From Hyphomicrobiales bacterium (lineage in GTDB: Bacteria > Pseudomonadota > Alphaproteobacteria > Rhizobiales > CAJQND01): a DNA stretch of 39,999 bases. Below the pieces are notes generated by a model. That model was not told the origin of the DNA and ran no database searches. It worked only from the letters and a program-made list of their open reading frames with translations. This document shows, piece by piece, positions 1 to 8,474 of the stretch (position 1 is the stretch's first letter; every line of letters begins with the position of its first letter). The DNA is taken from the NCBI GenBank assembly GCA_028285595.1, contig JANQOW010000004.1:1-39999 (forward strand). The letters run 5' to 3'. Made by a program: the position numbers and the translations under genes.

Positions 1-143
1 AACGCATAGCTGGCATGCGCTGCACGCGCGCCAGACATGACGCAACGTCAGTTCTCATTTGATGTCACCCACAATAAGTGCAACACTCTAGTCTTCCCAA
101 CCGGCGCCATGCGGCGCGCTGGGCGACAACAAGGGAGACTCAA
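1..143 (+). other. Upstream region of the Liv-type operon
   Basis: No gene is visible here. A perfect inverted repeat, TGACG-CAA-CGTCA, lies at 38-50, about 95 bases before the first gene, and could be an operator; that role is inferred from symmetry only. A purine-rich ribosome binding site (AAGGGAG) sits at 131-137 and decides the start of the binding-protein gene at 144. I could not find a convincing -35/-10 pair. Confidence 0.4.
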
Positions 144-1379
144 ATGAAAAAATTTGGATTGTTTGCGGCCACTTTGGGCGTGGGTTTGCTTGCCCTAACC
201 TCGGTGGTGAACGCCGCTGATTGCCCGATCAAAATCGGCGGCATTGCACCATTGTCCGCACCCGGAACAGTGGTGGGCGGGGAAGCCATGCGTGACGCCA
301 TGCTGATCGCGCAGGACGATTTGAATGCAGCCGGCGGTGCGCTCGGTTGCCAAATCGAGGTCGTGATTGCCGACAGTGAAGGCTTGCCGGAGAAGGCCAA
401 AGCCATCATGGAGAAGCTCATCACCCAGGACGGCGTGGTCGCTGTAGGGGGCGGTTATCATTCATCTGTGGGCGTGGCCTCTAAGGATGTGGCCAACGCG
501 CGCGGCATCCCGGTGGTCTATGCAGAGACCTGGAATGACACCATCACGGGCGACAAGCAGAAGTACATCTTCCGCATTGCTCCGTTGAGCTCGTGGGCCT
601 CAGCCACCATCTGGAAGCATGCCTTGAAAACTCCAGGCATCAAGAAGGTCGCCATTCTCACCGAGAACACCGATTACGGCATCCCGGCGGCAGAAGAGAC
701 CACCAAGGGCCTGAAATCAGGCGGGGTGGAAACGGTCACCTTCAGCGTTGATATCGGCACCCAGGACTATGCCGGCATCGTGGAGCGCATCAAGGCAGAA
801 AATCCGGACATGATCATCACGCTTGCCACAGGCGAAGCCGGTTACAACTTCGCGCAGCAGGCCGCTGATGCCGGCATCGGCCCGATGGACATTCCGTTCC
901 ACGCCTCCCAGGTCTCCCTGGAAAGCAAGGCCTATTGGGAAAACGTGCCGGACGGCAACATGGCCTTTGTGCAACGCATTGGCGTGCCGGAAAACCTCTT
1001 CAACGAAAAGGCCAAAAAGTTCGCCGAGGTTTACAAGAAGAAGACCGGCAAGGCCGCTGTGGAGAGCTATGCCATGGAAGCTTACGATTCCATCGCCATC
1101 CTGGTGCAGGCCATCAATGAAGCCAAATCCACCGACGGCGACAAGATTGTCGAAGCCCTGGAGAACATTTCTCACGACGGCACGCTTGGAAAGATCTACT
1201 TTCCCTATGGGACGAAGAAAGACCCTTCCGTGGACGGTAAGGGCGATGAGTGGTGGCACCAGTGGCCGGATCCTGCTCTGACGGTGATCCAGTATCAGAA
1301 GGAAGGCCAAAACTCCGCTGACGCGCCGATCGTCTATCCGGATACATACAAGACCGGTGACGCAATCTACGTGAAGTAG
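144..1379 (+). CDS. Liv-type ABC transporter periplasmic substrate-binding protein
   Basis: This is the periplasmic ligand-binding subunit (411 aa) of a branched-chain amino acid type ABC importer. The frame is open from 78, but the ATG at 144 follows AAGGGAG and begins a clear signal peptide (MKKFGLFAATLGVGLLALTS), probably cleaved near VNAA-DC. The mature protein opens with IKIGGIAPLSAPG, typical of the Leu/Ile/Val-binding, Periplasmic_binding_6 fold, and the sequence is collinear with that family to the end. The four genes that follow encode its two permeases and two ATPases, so the operon is complete. The ligand cannot be read from sequence: this family also takes up amides, urea, aromatic acids and other amino acids. 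The oxidase gene at the operon's end favours an amino acid or amine. Expression relative to the permeases may be raised by the hairpin at 1399-1428. Confidence 0.93.
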   Translation: MKKFGLFAATLGVGLLALTSVVNAADCPIKIGGIAPLSAPGTVVGGEAMRDAMLIAQDDLNAAGGALGCQIEVVIADSEGLPEKAKAIMEKLITQDGVVAVGGGYHSSVGVASKDVANARGIPVVYAETWNDTITGDKQKYIFRIAPLSSWASATIWKHALKTPGIKKVAILTENTDYGIPAAEETTKGLKSGGVETVTFSVDIGTQDYAGIVERIKAENPDMIITLATGEAGYNFAQQAADAGIGPMDIPFHASQVSLESKAYWENVPDGNMAFVQRIGVPENLFNEKAKKFAEVYKKKTGKAAVESYAMEAYDSIAILVQAINEAKSTDGDKIVEALENISHDGTLGKIYFPYGTKKDPSVDGKGDEWWHQWPDPALTVIQYQKEGQNSADAPIVYPDTYKTGDAIYVK

Positions 1380-1398
1380 GCGGCACCGTTTAAAATCA

Positions 1399-1428
1399 CC
1401 GGCCGGCAGAGTGTAGGTTGCCGGCCGG
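1399..1428 (+). terminator. Intercistronic hairpin between binding-protein and permease genes
   Basis: A perfect 10-bp inverted repeat, CCGGCCGGCA and TGCCGGCCGG, flanks a 10-base loop in the gap between the binding-protein stop and the permease start. No T-run follows it, so it is not a classical intrinsic terminator. In binding-protein-dependent transport operons such hairpins commonly stabilise the upstream mRNA or attenuate read-through, giving more binding protein than permease. That role is inferred here; the structure itself is seen directly. Confidence 0.6.
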
Positions 1429-1452
1429 GGTTCCAAAGACAGAGGGCGGGCA

Positions 1453-2721
1453 GTGGAGTCTCCGAGTTTATTCTGGGGCGTCATCGTTTGGATGATTGTG
1501 TGGGGTGTGGGCGGCAGCATTGCGACCCGCTACAGGTATCTGCACAAGGACCTTGATACCTCCAACGCGAATTTTGTGGGGGCCATGGTGGGCGCGGCGT
1601 CCGGGCCTATTGGGCTCGCGTACCTGTGGGTTCAAACCCCCGAACTCACAAACCGTCTCATCGTCGGCCCCGCCATTCTGGCGGTCACCCTGGTTGCAGC
1701 CGCCTTTGCGTTCGCCGACCCCGACAATAACTGCGTGGTGAACGGATCGTTCGTTGCCTCGCAATTCGTCAACGGCCTAATCATCGGCATCATCTACGGC
1801 TTCATGGCTCTGGGGCTCACCTTGATCTTTTCCATCCTGGGCGTGGTCAGCTTTGCCCATGGTGAGTTCTACATGATCGGCGGCATGGTGGTGTACTTCG
1901 TCACCGCCGTCTGGATCCCCGGCATCAACCCGATATTGGGCGTCATGGCGGCCTGTGCGGTGGCATTCACGCTGGGGGCGGTGTTTGAGCGTTTGTTCCT
2001 CACGCCTATGTATGAAGGCAAGATCGACCGGCCGGTTGAGTACGGCATCCTGGTCACCTTTGGTCTGGCCTTCACCTTACAATACTTTGTGCAAGCCACC
2101 GCCGGCGCCAACCCGGTCAAGGCCGCACGCTTTTTCGATTTCCCCCGCTGGCGCATCCCGTCGGCGGAAGATCCCTGGCTGCTGAAATCAAGCCGGGGCA
2201 ACATGACCCTGTTTGACACCGTGTCCATCTCCAACCCGCGCTTCGTGGCCGCGGTGATGTGCATCGTGGTTCTGCTCACCCTGCTTTATTTCCTGCACCG
2301 CACCTGGACCGGCAAGGCCCTGCGCGCGGTCAGCCTCGACCGGGAAGCCGCCGCGATTGCGGGCATCAATCCGGACCGCATGAACATGCTGGCCTTTGCC
2401 CTCGGCGGCATGATCGCAGCCTTGGCCGGAGCGCTTTTGGTGCAAGCCTTCTCGTGGCTGCCGCAAGTGGGCAACATCCCCGCCATGCGTTCCTTCGTGA
2501 TCGTGGTCCTGGGCGGGCTGGGTTCCCTGCCCGGCGCCTTCTTTGGCGGCATCATTGTCGGCTTGGTTGAGGCCGCCGGCACAGGCTGCATCCCCGATGC
2601 CCAGAAAGCCGCCTCCTACATTCCCGCATACGGCATGCTGGTGCTCACCCTAACCCTGCTGTTGCGCCCGACAGGCCTGCTGGGCCGGCGTTTCTCCAGC
2701 GGCACCCACGGGAAGTTCTGA
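1453..2721 (+). CDS. LivH-type branched-chain amino acid ABC permease with N-terminal extension
   Basis: This is an inner-membrane permease of the LivH family (422 aa) and forms the translocation pore with the LivM-type protein. It starts with GTG at 1453 behind AGAGGGCGGG. The canonical LivH core begins near residue 103 (FVNGLIIGIIYGFMALG) and carries the family segment FAHGEFYMIGG near residue 135. The first roughly 95 residues are an extension holding about three hydrophobic segments (near 7-23, 41-60 and 69-88) that ordinary LivH proteins of about 300 aa lack. The 3' end overlaps the next gene by one base (TGATG), indicating translational coupling. The permease assignment is firm; the role of the extension is unknown. 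Confidence 0.92.
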   Translation: MESPSLFWGVIVWMIVWGVGGSIATRYRYLHKDLDTSNANFVGAMVGAASGPIGLAYLWVQTPELTNRLIVGPAILAVTLVAAAFAFADPDNNCVVNGSFVASQFVNGLIIGIIYGFMALGLTLIFSILGVVSFAHGEFYMIGGMVVYFVTAVWIPGINPILGVMAACAVAFTLGAVFERLFLTPMYEGKIDRPVEYGILVTFGLAFTLQYFVQATAGANPVKAARFFDFPRWRIPSAEDPWLLKSSRGNMTLFDTVSISNPRFVAAVMCIVVLLTLLYFLHRTWTGKALRAVSLDREAAAIAGINPDRMNMLAFALGGMIAALAGALLVQAFSWLPQVGNIPAMRSFVIVVLGGLGSLPGAFFGGIIVGLVEAAGTGCIPDAQKAASYIPAYGMLVLTLTLLLRPTGLLGRRFSSGTHGKF

Positions 2722-3935
2722 TGCGCCAGCAAGTTCCAAACATCGCGGGCATCGCGGGCATCGGCTTTTTCATACTGTTCCCGTTTGTCTATTCAGGCGC
2801 CGATTACGACTACATCATGCATATCTGCATCATCGCGTTCTATTACGCGATCCTGGCCTCAAGCTGGTCCATGCTGGCGGGCTATGCCGGCCAGTTTTCG
2901 TTCGGCCATATGGGGTTCATGGGAATAGGCGCCTACACCACGGCCTTGTTCTGCCACTATTTCTATCTTTCGCCGGAACCCACTAATCTGTGCACCGAGT
3001 TCAATCTGGGCGGCACGTGGCTCGTGGTGGTCAATCCCATCGGCGTCACCTCCACCACCCTCACCCAGGACTGCCTGCGCCAGGCTCTGTCGGCCTGGAA
3101 CGGAACCGTGCAAGTAACGCCAATGCCTGTGTGGCTGGGCATTGTGCTGGGCACCTTGATGGGTGGTCTGTTCGGTCTTCTGATCGGCCTGCTGGTGCTG
3201 CGGCTGAGGGCCGCTTACCTCGCCCTGTTCACCCTGGGCTTCTCGGAGATCCTCAAAGCCACCATCAGCGCGGAGATCCAGATCACCCGCGGCCAGGCCG
3301 GCATGGAAACACCGGCTTTATTTGAACAAGGCATCACACTGTTCGGGCACACGTTTTCAAAAACCGACAAGCTGCCGCCCTACTTCGTGATGTTCTTCCT
3401 GCTGCTCGCATGTCTCGGCATTCTGGCCTGGCTCGCCAGATCAAAGTTCGGGCTGTTCGTCAGGGCGCTGCGCGAAGACCAGGATGCTGCCGCCGCCCTT
3501 GGCGTCAACACAACGAAATACAAGGTGCTGGTCTTCGTGGTCACCACCATGATGGCGGCTGTGGCCGGTGCAGTGCAGGCCCACTATGTGGGCATCGTGA
3601 CGCCCAACAACCTGTTCTTGCTGCAGATGAGCTTGGTGGTGGCCATGGCCGTGATCGGCGGGGTTGAGAATTTTGTGGCCGCCGCCGTCGGTGCCATTCT
3701 CATCCAGTTCGTTCTGGAGATGCTCCGCAACAGCTTTGATGTTGGCGGCATCACCGTGGATATGACAATCTGGCGGCTGGTGATCTTCGGCATCATTCTC
3801 ATGGTCACTTTGCGTTTCTCGCGCAACGGCCTGATCGCGCCCATCATCGAATACTTCCAGCGCGGCCATGTGGGCAAAGAGACCGTGGAGAAGCGCATGG
3901 CCTCAGAGGGAGATGCTGAGGAGCCGGCCAAATGA
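2721..3935 (+). CDS. LivM-type branched-chain amino acid ABC permease
   Basis: This is the second inner-membrane permease of the importer (404 aa). The LivM hallmark SWSMLAGYAGQFSFGHMGF is at about residues 48-66, and the EAA-like cytoplasmic loop (KFGLFVRALREDQDAAAALG) follows in the second half. Between the early membrane segments there is a long polar insertion of about 50 residues (near 82-135) with two cysteines, C91 and C118, probably periplasmic and possibly disulfide-linked; I do not recall this from typical LivM proteins. Translation is coupled on both sides: TGATG with the preceding gene and ATGA with the following ATPase. The C-terminal tail is hydrophilic and acidic. Confidence 0.92.
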   Translation: MRQQVPNIAGIAGIGFFILFPFVYSGADYDYIMHICIIAFYYAILASSWSMLAGYAGQFSFGHMGFMGIGAYTTALFCHYFYLSPEPTNLCTEFNLGGTWLVVVNPIGVTSTTLTQDCLRQALSAWNGTVQVTPMPVWLGIVLGTLMGGLFGLLIGLLVLRLRAAYLALFTLGFSEILKATISAEIQITRGQAGMETPALFEQGITLFGHTFSKTDKLPPYFVMFFLLLACLGILAWLARSKFGLFVRALREDQDAAAALGVNTTKYKVLVFVVTTMMAAVAGAVQAHYVGIVTPNNLFLLQMSLVVAMAVIGGVENFVAAAVGAILIQFVLEMLRNSFDVGGITVDMTIWRLVIFGIILMVTLRFSRNGLIAPIIEYFQRGHVGKETVEKRMASEGDAEEPAK

Positions 3936-4678
3936 TCAATCTCGTGGTCACCAATCTTCACAAGCGCTTTGGCGGCCTGCATGTGCTCAAAGGCGTGTCG
4001 TTTGAGATCAACGGCCCGGAACTGATCGGCCTCATCGGCCCGAACGGCGCGGGCAAGACAACCCTCACCAATGTGCTGGACGGAGCGATAAAACCCAACA
4101 GCGGCACGGTCTACCTCAACGGCGAGCGCATCGATCAGCTTCAACCTTATCAAGTGGCGCTGGCAGGGCTGGGGCGCACGTTCCAGGTCACCCGGTCGTT
4201 CCGCCGCATGACCGTTCTGGAAAATCTCTACGTGCCGGCGCTGGCCATGGGCCGTGAGCCCGACCGGGCCTATATCCACGGCAAAGCCATGGAGGTGCTT
4301 GAGTTTCTGACCATGGACCACCTGCGCAACGAATTCGCGCAAGCGCTTTCCGGTGGCCAGCAGAAGCTCCTTGAACTGGGCCGCCTGCTGATGCTGAACC
4401 CGGACGTGATTATTCTCGATGAGCCCTTCGCCGGAGTGCACCCGCGGCTGATGGAGATCATTTATGACTATATCCGCCGGGTGAATGATGAAGGCAAAGC
4501 CATCATCATCATCTCCCACCAGATGGATTCCATCTTCAGCCTGTCGCGGCGTCTGTTGGTGCTGAACTATGGCGACCTGATCGCCGATGGCCCGCCGGAG
4601 GAGGTGAAGAACGATCCGGCAGTGATCGAAGCCTATCTGGGCGCCGAGGAAGGTGAAGACGAGGAGGCGCCCGCATGA
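3932..4678 (+). CDS. LivG-type ABC transporter ATP-binding protein
   Basis: This is a cytoplasmic ATPase subunit (248 aa) that powers the importer together with the LivF-type protein. Walker A is GPNGAGKTT (about residues 36-44), the ABC signature is LSGGQQKLLELGR, and Walker B is VIILDEPFAGVHP. The phrase FAGVHP after Walker B and the ISHQMDSI switch region are characteristic of LivG-like ATPases. The start ATG overlaps the permease stop as ATGA, and the 3' end overlaps the next ATPase in the same way. The short acidic tail (EEGEDEEAPA) is unremarkable. Confidence 0.93.
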   Translation: MINLVVTNLHKRFGGLHVLKGVSFEINGPELIGLIGPNGAGKTTLTNVLDGAIKPNSGTVYLNGERIDQLQPYQVALAGLGRTFQVTRSFRRMTVLENLYVPALAMGREPDRAYIHGKAMEVLEFLTMDHLRNEFAQALSGGQQKLLELGRLLMLNPDVIILDEPFAGVHPRLMEIIYDYIRRVNDEGKAIIIISHQMDSIFSLSRRLLVLNYGDLIADGPPEEVKNDPAVIEAYLGAEEGEDEEAPA

Positions 4679-5403
4679 GTGACTTCCACACCGACACCGC
4701 TCTTGAGATGAAGGACCTCTACGTCGGGTACTACAAGGATCTCAACATCCTGCAAGGGCTGAACATCAAGGTTCAGCGCAACAAGATCACTGCGGTGCTG
4801 GGGGCGAACGGCGTGGGCAAATCCACAGCCCTCAGAGCCGCCTTCGGGTTCTTGCGTCCTAACGAGGGCGATATCGTGCTTGAGGGCGAGAGCATCCTCG
4901 ACATTCCCACCTATAACAGGATCCTCAAGGGTCTCGCCTACATCCCCCAGCAGCCGGGCGTGTTCAAAGACATGTCGGTGGAAGAAAACCTGGAGCTCGG
5001 CGGCTGGACCTTCCGGCGCGACAACAAACAGGTGCGCGACAAGATCGAAGCCAATTACGAGCGTTTCCCGATCCTGAAGGAAAAGCGCAAACAGATCACC
5101 GGAGAGCTCTCCGGCGGCCAGCAGCGCATGGTGGAAATCGGCCGCACACTCATGGCTGATCCCAAAGTCTTGCTGGTGGACGAGCCAACGGCGGGCCTGT
5201 CCAAGATGCTCTCCCAAGAGGTCTATCAGATGCTCACCCATCTGACCGAGCAGGACGACATTACCATCTTGCTCGTGGACCAGGAGATCCGCCACGCTCT
5301 GAAGATCGCGGACTATGTCTATGTGTTGGAGCTCGGCCGCAACAAGTACGAGGGCCCGGCCGCCGAGTTTGAAGATCTCGAAAAAGCCTTCTGGGTCGCC
5401 TGA
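4675..5403 (+). CDS. LivF-type ABC transporter ATP-binding protein
   Basis: This is the second ATPase of the importer (242 aa). Walker A is GANGVGKST (about residues 43-51), the signature is LSGGQQRMVEIGR, and Walker B is VLLVDEPTAGLS. The LIYVPQ-like segment of LivF appears as AYIPQQPGVFKDMSVEENL. It starts inside the stop of the preceding gene (ATGA), and only five bases separate its stop from the start of the FAD oxidoreductase, so that enzyme is very probably expressed with the transporter. Confidence 0.93.
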   Translation: MSDFHTDTALEMKDLYVGYYKDLNILQGLNIKVQRNKITAVLGANGVGKSTALRAAFGFLRPNEGDIVLEGESILDIPTYNRILKGLAYIPQQPGVFKDMSVEENLELGGWTFRRDNKQVRDKIEANYERFPILKEKRKQITGELSGGQQRMVEIGRTLMADPKVLLVDEPTAGLSKMLSQEVYQMLTHLTEQDDITILLVDQEIRHALKIADYVYVLELGRNKYEGPAAEFEDLEKAFWVA

Positions 5404-5408
5404 GCTTC

Positions 5409-6566
5409 ATGGCGCACGCGGACATCCTGATCATCGGCGGCGGCATTGTCGGTTCGTCCATCGCCTACTTCCTGGCACGCACCGGTCAGGCCGGCAAGAT
5501 CACCGTAATCGAGCCGGACCCCACCTATGAACACGCCGCCACCCCAGCCGCAAATGGCGGCATCCGGCAACTCTTCAGCCTGCCGGAAAACATCCAAATG
5601 GCACAATATGGCCTGGAGTTCTTCGCCGATTTCCACAATGAGATGAAGATCGACGACCAGCCCGCTGACATCGGCTTCCGCCGCCGCGGTTACCTGTTCC
5701 TGTCCGACGACGGCGACCACGCCACCATGGAGCGCAATCATAAGCTACAATCCTCAATGGGCGCCCGTGTGGACCTGCTGGACAGGGACGCGCTTAAAGG
5801 GCGCTTTCCCTCGCTCAATGTTGAGGATGTAGCCTGCGCCGTTCATTCCCCCGATGATGCCTGGATCAATCCCCATGCCGCGCTCATGGGCTTTCGCAAT
5901 AAGGCGCGCACGCTGGGCGTGGAATATGTGAAAGACAGGGTGGCAGACTGGTCCGCCCAAGACGGCAAAGTGCGCTTGAGTTCAGGAGCAGAGCTCACGG
6001 CAGAGTGCTTCGTGCTCTCTGCCGGTGCGTGGTCCGCCGAGCTCGGTCGCATGGTCGGGCTGGAGCTTCCCGTGGAGCCCATGTGCCGAGAGAGCCACTA
6101 CTTCGTGACGGACGGCGAAATTGAGCCCCTGCCCTTCCTCAAAGCCGAAACCCATCTGGCGTTTGGCCCGGAAGGCGAAGGCTTTGCCGGCGGCCTGCCC
6201 GACTGGGACCAACCCACGGGCTTCCAGTTGGATCCGGACCCAACGCGTTTTGAGGACGTGGTGTGGCCGAAGATCGCTCACCGCGTCCCCCAATTGGAAA
6301 CCTTGAAACTGCAGCGCACCTGGGTTGGCCACTACGCCCGCAACAGCTTTGATTTTAATGTCTTTTTGGGCGCCTGGTTTGGTGGCGCGGAGAACGTCTA
6401 TATGGCGTGTGGCTATTCCGGCCACGGCATTATGCACGCCCCCGCCAGCGGCCGCGCCCTTGCCGAACTGATCCTTCAGGGCGGCTATCAGACCTTGGAT
6501 TTGAGCGCCTTCAGCTACCGCAGGTTCGCCGAGAACCGCCCCTACCGGGAAATCGGCATCATCTGA
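5409..6566 (+). CDS. FAD-dependent amino acid/amine oxidase (DAO family)
   Basis: This is a 385-aa flavoenzyme of the DAO fold, the family of glycine, sarcosine and D-amino acid oxidases and dehydrogenases. The N-terminus holds the dinucleotide-binding motif IIGGGIVGSS (residues 8-17) followed by the acidic end of beta-2 (VIEPD). The C-terminal FAD-contact segment is YMACGYSGHGIMHAPASGRALAE, matching the family's G-x-S-G-H-G block. No signal peptide is present, so it is cytoplasmic. Its position five bases after the last transporter gene suggests that it oxidises the imported compound or a product of it; that is inference. The exact substrate, and whether it uses oxygen or another acceptor, cannot be told from the sequence. 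Confidence 0.85.
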   Translation: MAHADILIIGGGIVGSSIAYFLARTGQAGKITVIEPDPTYEHAATPAANGGIRQLFSLPENIQMAQYGLEFFADFHNEMKIDDQPADIGFRRRGYLFLSDDGDHATMERNHKLQSSMGARVDLLDRDALKGRFPSLNVEDVACAVHSPDDAWINPHAALMGFRNKARTLGVEYVKDRVADWSAQDGKVRLSSGAELTAECFVLSAGAWSAELGRMVGLELPVEPMCRESHYFVTDGEIEPLPFLKAETHLAFGPEGEGFAGGLPDWDQPTGFQLDPDPTRFEDVVWPKIAHRVPQLETLKLQRTWVGHYARNSFDFNVFLGAWFGGAENVYMACGYSGHGIMHAPASGRALAELILQGGYQTLDLSAFSYRRFAENRPYREIGII

Positions 6567-6570
6567 AGGC

Positions 6571-6582
6571 TTGGCGCGCCAA
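6571..6582. promoter_or_regulatory. 12-bp perfect palindrome TTGGCGCGCCAA
   Basis: This perfect palindrome starts five bases after the oxidase stop, in the 110-base gap before glnS. It has no loop and no following T-run, so it is not an obvious terminator and could be a protein-binding site. Its symmetry is certain; a role is not shown. The rest of the gap has no clear promoter. Confidence 0.3.
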
Positions 6583-6676
6583 ACAAAATGCCTCGAAGGC
6601 TTGCATTTCTGCAGGTTTTCGGCCAGTGCTTGCGCCAAACTCAATGCTGATCATCTGAAAGACCCATCAAAGTTCA

Positions 6677-8377
6677 ATGAACGAGCAGAACCGCACCGCC
6701 GAGGACATCAAGCGCGATGGTCCTGACCATTTTATCCGCGAAATCATCAAGGACGACCTGGCATCAGGCCGCGAGAGCGAGGTCGTGACACGCTTCCCGC
6801 CGGAGCCAAACGGCTACCTGCACATTGGCCACGCCAAATCGATCTCCCTGAACTTCGGCATGGCCGCCGAGTTCGATGGCCATTGCAACCTGAGGCTGGA
6901 TGACACCAATCCGGTGAAAGAGGAAGACGAATATATTGAAGCCATTCAGGAAGATCTCAGGTGGCTCTCGGAAGAATGGGACGGCAAGACCCTCCATGCC
7001 TCGGATTATTTCGAACAGCTCTACCAATGGGCTGAGCACCTGATAGAAGCCGGCGATGCCTATGTGGATGATCTGAACGCTGAAGAGATTCGGGCCTATC
7101 GCGGAACCCTCACTGAACCCGGGCGCGAGAGCCCGCACCGCGACCGCAGCGTGGAAGAAAACCTGGACCTCTTCCGCCGCATGCGGGCGGGCGAGTTCCC
7201 GGACGGAGCAAAGACGCTGCGCGCCAAAATCGACATGGCCTCCGGCAACATCAACATGCGTGATCCCGTGATCTACCGCGTGCTCCATGCCAGCCATCCG
7301 CGCACGGGCGATGCCTGGTGTATCTATCCGACCTACGATTTTGCCCATGGGCAATCGGACGCCATCGAGGGCGTCACGCATTCCTTGTGCACCCTGGAGT
7401 TTGCCGATCACCGCCCGCTGTACGATTGGCTGATCGAGCATCTGCCAACACCGTCCGTTCCAAAGCAAACCGAATTTGCCCGGCTCAATCTGACCTACAC
7501 GATCCTCTCCAAACGCAAGCTGATGCAGTTGGTGAACGAAGGCATCGTGGAGGGCTGGGACGACCCGCGCATGCCGACAATCCGCGGCCTCAGACGGCGC
7601 GGCATCCCGGCACAAGCGCTGCGCGATTTCGCCAAGGGCATCGGCGTGGCCCGCGCTGATAGCGCCGTGGAGTATGAGTACCTTGAATATTGCACCCGTG
7701 AAGTGCTGAACAAGATTGCGCTGCGCCGTATGGCCGTTCTCAACCCGGTCAAGGTGGTGATTGAGAACTATCCGGAAGGCGAAAGCGAGATTCTGGATGC
7801 GGTGAACAATCCGGAAGATGAAACAGCCGGCACGCGGCAGGTGGAGTTTTCCCGGGAGATCTACATTGAGCGCGACGACTTCATGGAAGATCCGCCCAAA
7901 AAGTTCTTCCGTCTCAGCCCCGGCAAGGAGGTGCGGCTGAGATATGCGTATTTTGTCACCTGCACGGATGTGATCAAGGACGAGAACGGCGAGATTGTCG
8001 AACTGCGCTGCAGCTACGATCCGGCCTCACGCGGAGGAGAATCTCCCGATGGGCGCAGAGTGAAAGGAACGCTCCACTGGGTGGATGCGTCCCGGGCGGT
8101 GAGTGCGGAAGTCCGCCGCTACGGCCACTTGTTCAACAGCGAGAACCCGGCCGCCGAAGAGGATTTCCTCGCTGCCATCAATCCGCAGTCCAAGACGGTG
8201 ATTGCCGACGCCAAGGTGGAGCCGGCTCTCGCGGATGATGGGCCTGGCGCATACGTACAGTTTGAGCGGCTGGGCTATTTCTGTGTGGATGCGGCGAGCA
8301 CGGCCGAACGGCCCATCTTCAACGAGACGGTTGCCCTGCGCGACACCTGGAAGAAGATCCAGAAGGCGCAAGGCTGA
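6677..8377 (+). CDS. glnS: Glutaminyl-tRNA synthetase
   Basis: Class I aminoacyl-tRNA synthetase (566 aa) that charges tRNA-Gln with glutamine in the cytoplasm. The HIGH motif occurs in the GlnRS form [15 protein letters not shown] (HIGH at residues 49-52), followed by the family segment [12 protein letters not shown]. The KMSKS equivalent is LSKRK at 277-281. The C-terminal half contains the two anticodon-binding beta-barrels. Length agrees with bacterial GlnRS (about 550 aa). The discriminating segments separate it from GltX. The start ATG lacks a strong ribosome binding site but matches the expected N-terminus. Many Alphaproteobacteria have no GlnRS and make Gln-tRNA with GatCAB, so its presence is worth noting if the lineage guess is right. 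Confidence 0.96.
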   Translation: MNEQNRTAEDIKRDGPDHFIREIIKDDLASGRESEVVTRFPPEPNGYLHIGHAKSISLNFGMAAEFDGHCNLRLDDTNPVKEEDEYIEAIQEDLRWLSEEWDGKTLHASDYFEQLYQWAEHLIEAGDAYVDDLNAEEIRAYRGTLTEPGRESPHRDRSVEENLDLFRRMRAGEFPDGAKTLRAKIDMASGNINMRDPVIYRVLHASHPRTGDAWCIYPTYDFAHGQSDAIEGVTHSLCTLEFADHRPLYDWLIEHLPTPSVPKQTEFARLNLTYTILSKRKLMQLVNEGIVEGWDDPRMPTIRGLRRRGIPAQALRDFAKGIGVARADSAVEYEYLEYCTREVLNKIALRRMAVLNPVKVVIENYPEGESEILDAVNNPEDETAGTRQVEFSREIYIERDDFMEDPPKKFFRLSPGKEVRLRYAYFVTCTDVIKDENGEIVELRCSYDPASRGGESPDGRRVKGTLHWVDASRAVSAEVRRYGHLFNSENPAAEEDFLAAINPQSKTVIADAKVEPALADDGPGAYVQFERLGYFCVDAASTAERPIFNETVALRDTWKKIQKAQG

Positions 8378-8396
8378 AACATCTTCCAAAGAAAGT

Positions 8397-8411
8397 TGAT
8401 TTCCCCAATCA
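8397..8411. promoter_or_regulatory. Inverted repeat TGATT-N5-AATCA upstream of the S9 peptidase
   Basis: A perfect 5+5 inverted repeat with a five-base spacer lies in the 97-base gap between glnS and the S9 peptidase. A -10-like TATAGT follows at 8425-8430, but no -35 stands at suitable spacing. It could be a regulator site; symmetry is the only evidence. The spacing differs from the four bases of an FNR/FixK box. Confidence 0.25.
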
Positions 8412-8474
8412 GCCATTTCGTGGCTATAGTCCTCTCAAGGGCTAAGGGGGCCCTAAGGGCTGAGACACAAACCT

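Noticed and set aside
717-1520. Minus-strand open frame opposite the binding protein and permease start
   Set aside because: It spans the intercistronic hairpin and opposes two well-supported genes; composition is that of a reverse shadow.
8396-8412. TTGATTTCCCCAATCAG as an FNR box
   Set aside because: The half-sites are spaced wrongly for TTGAT-N4-ATCAA; listed only as an inverted repeat.
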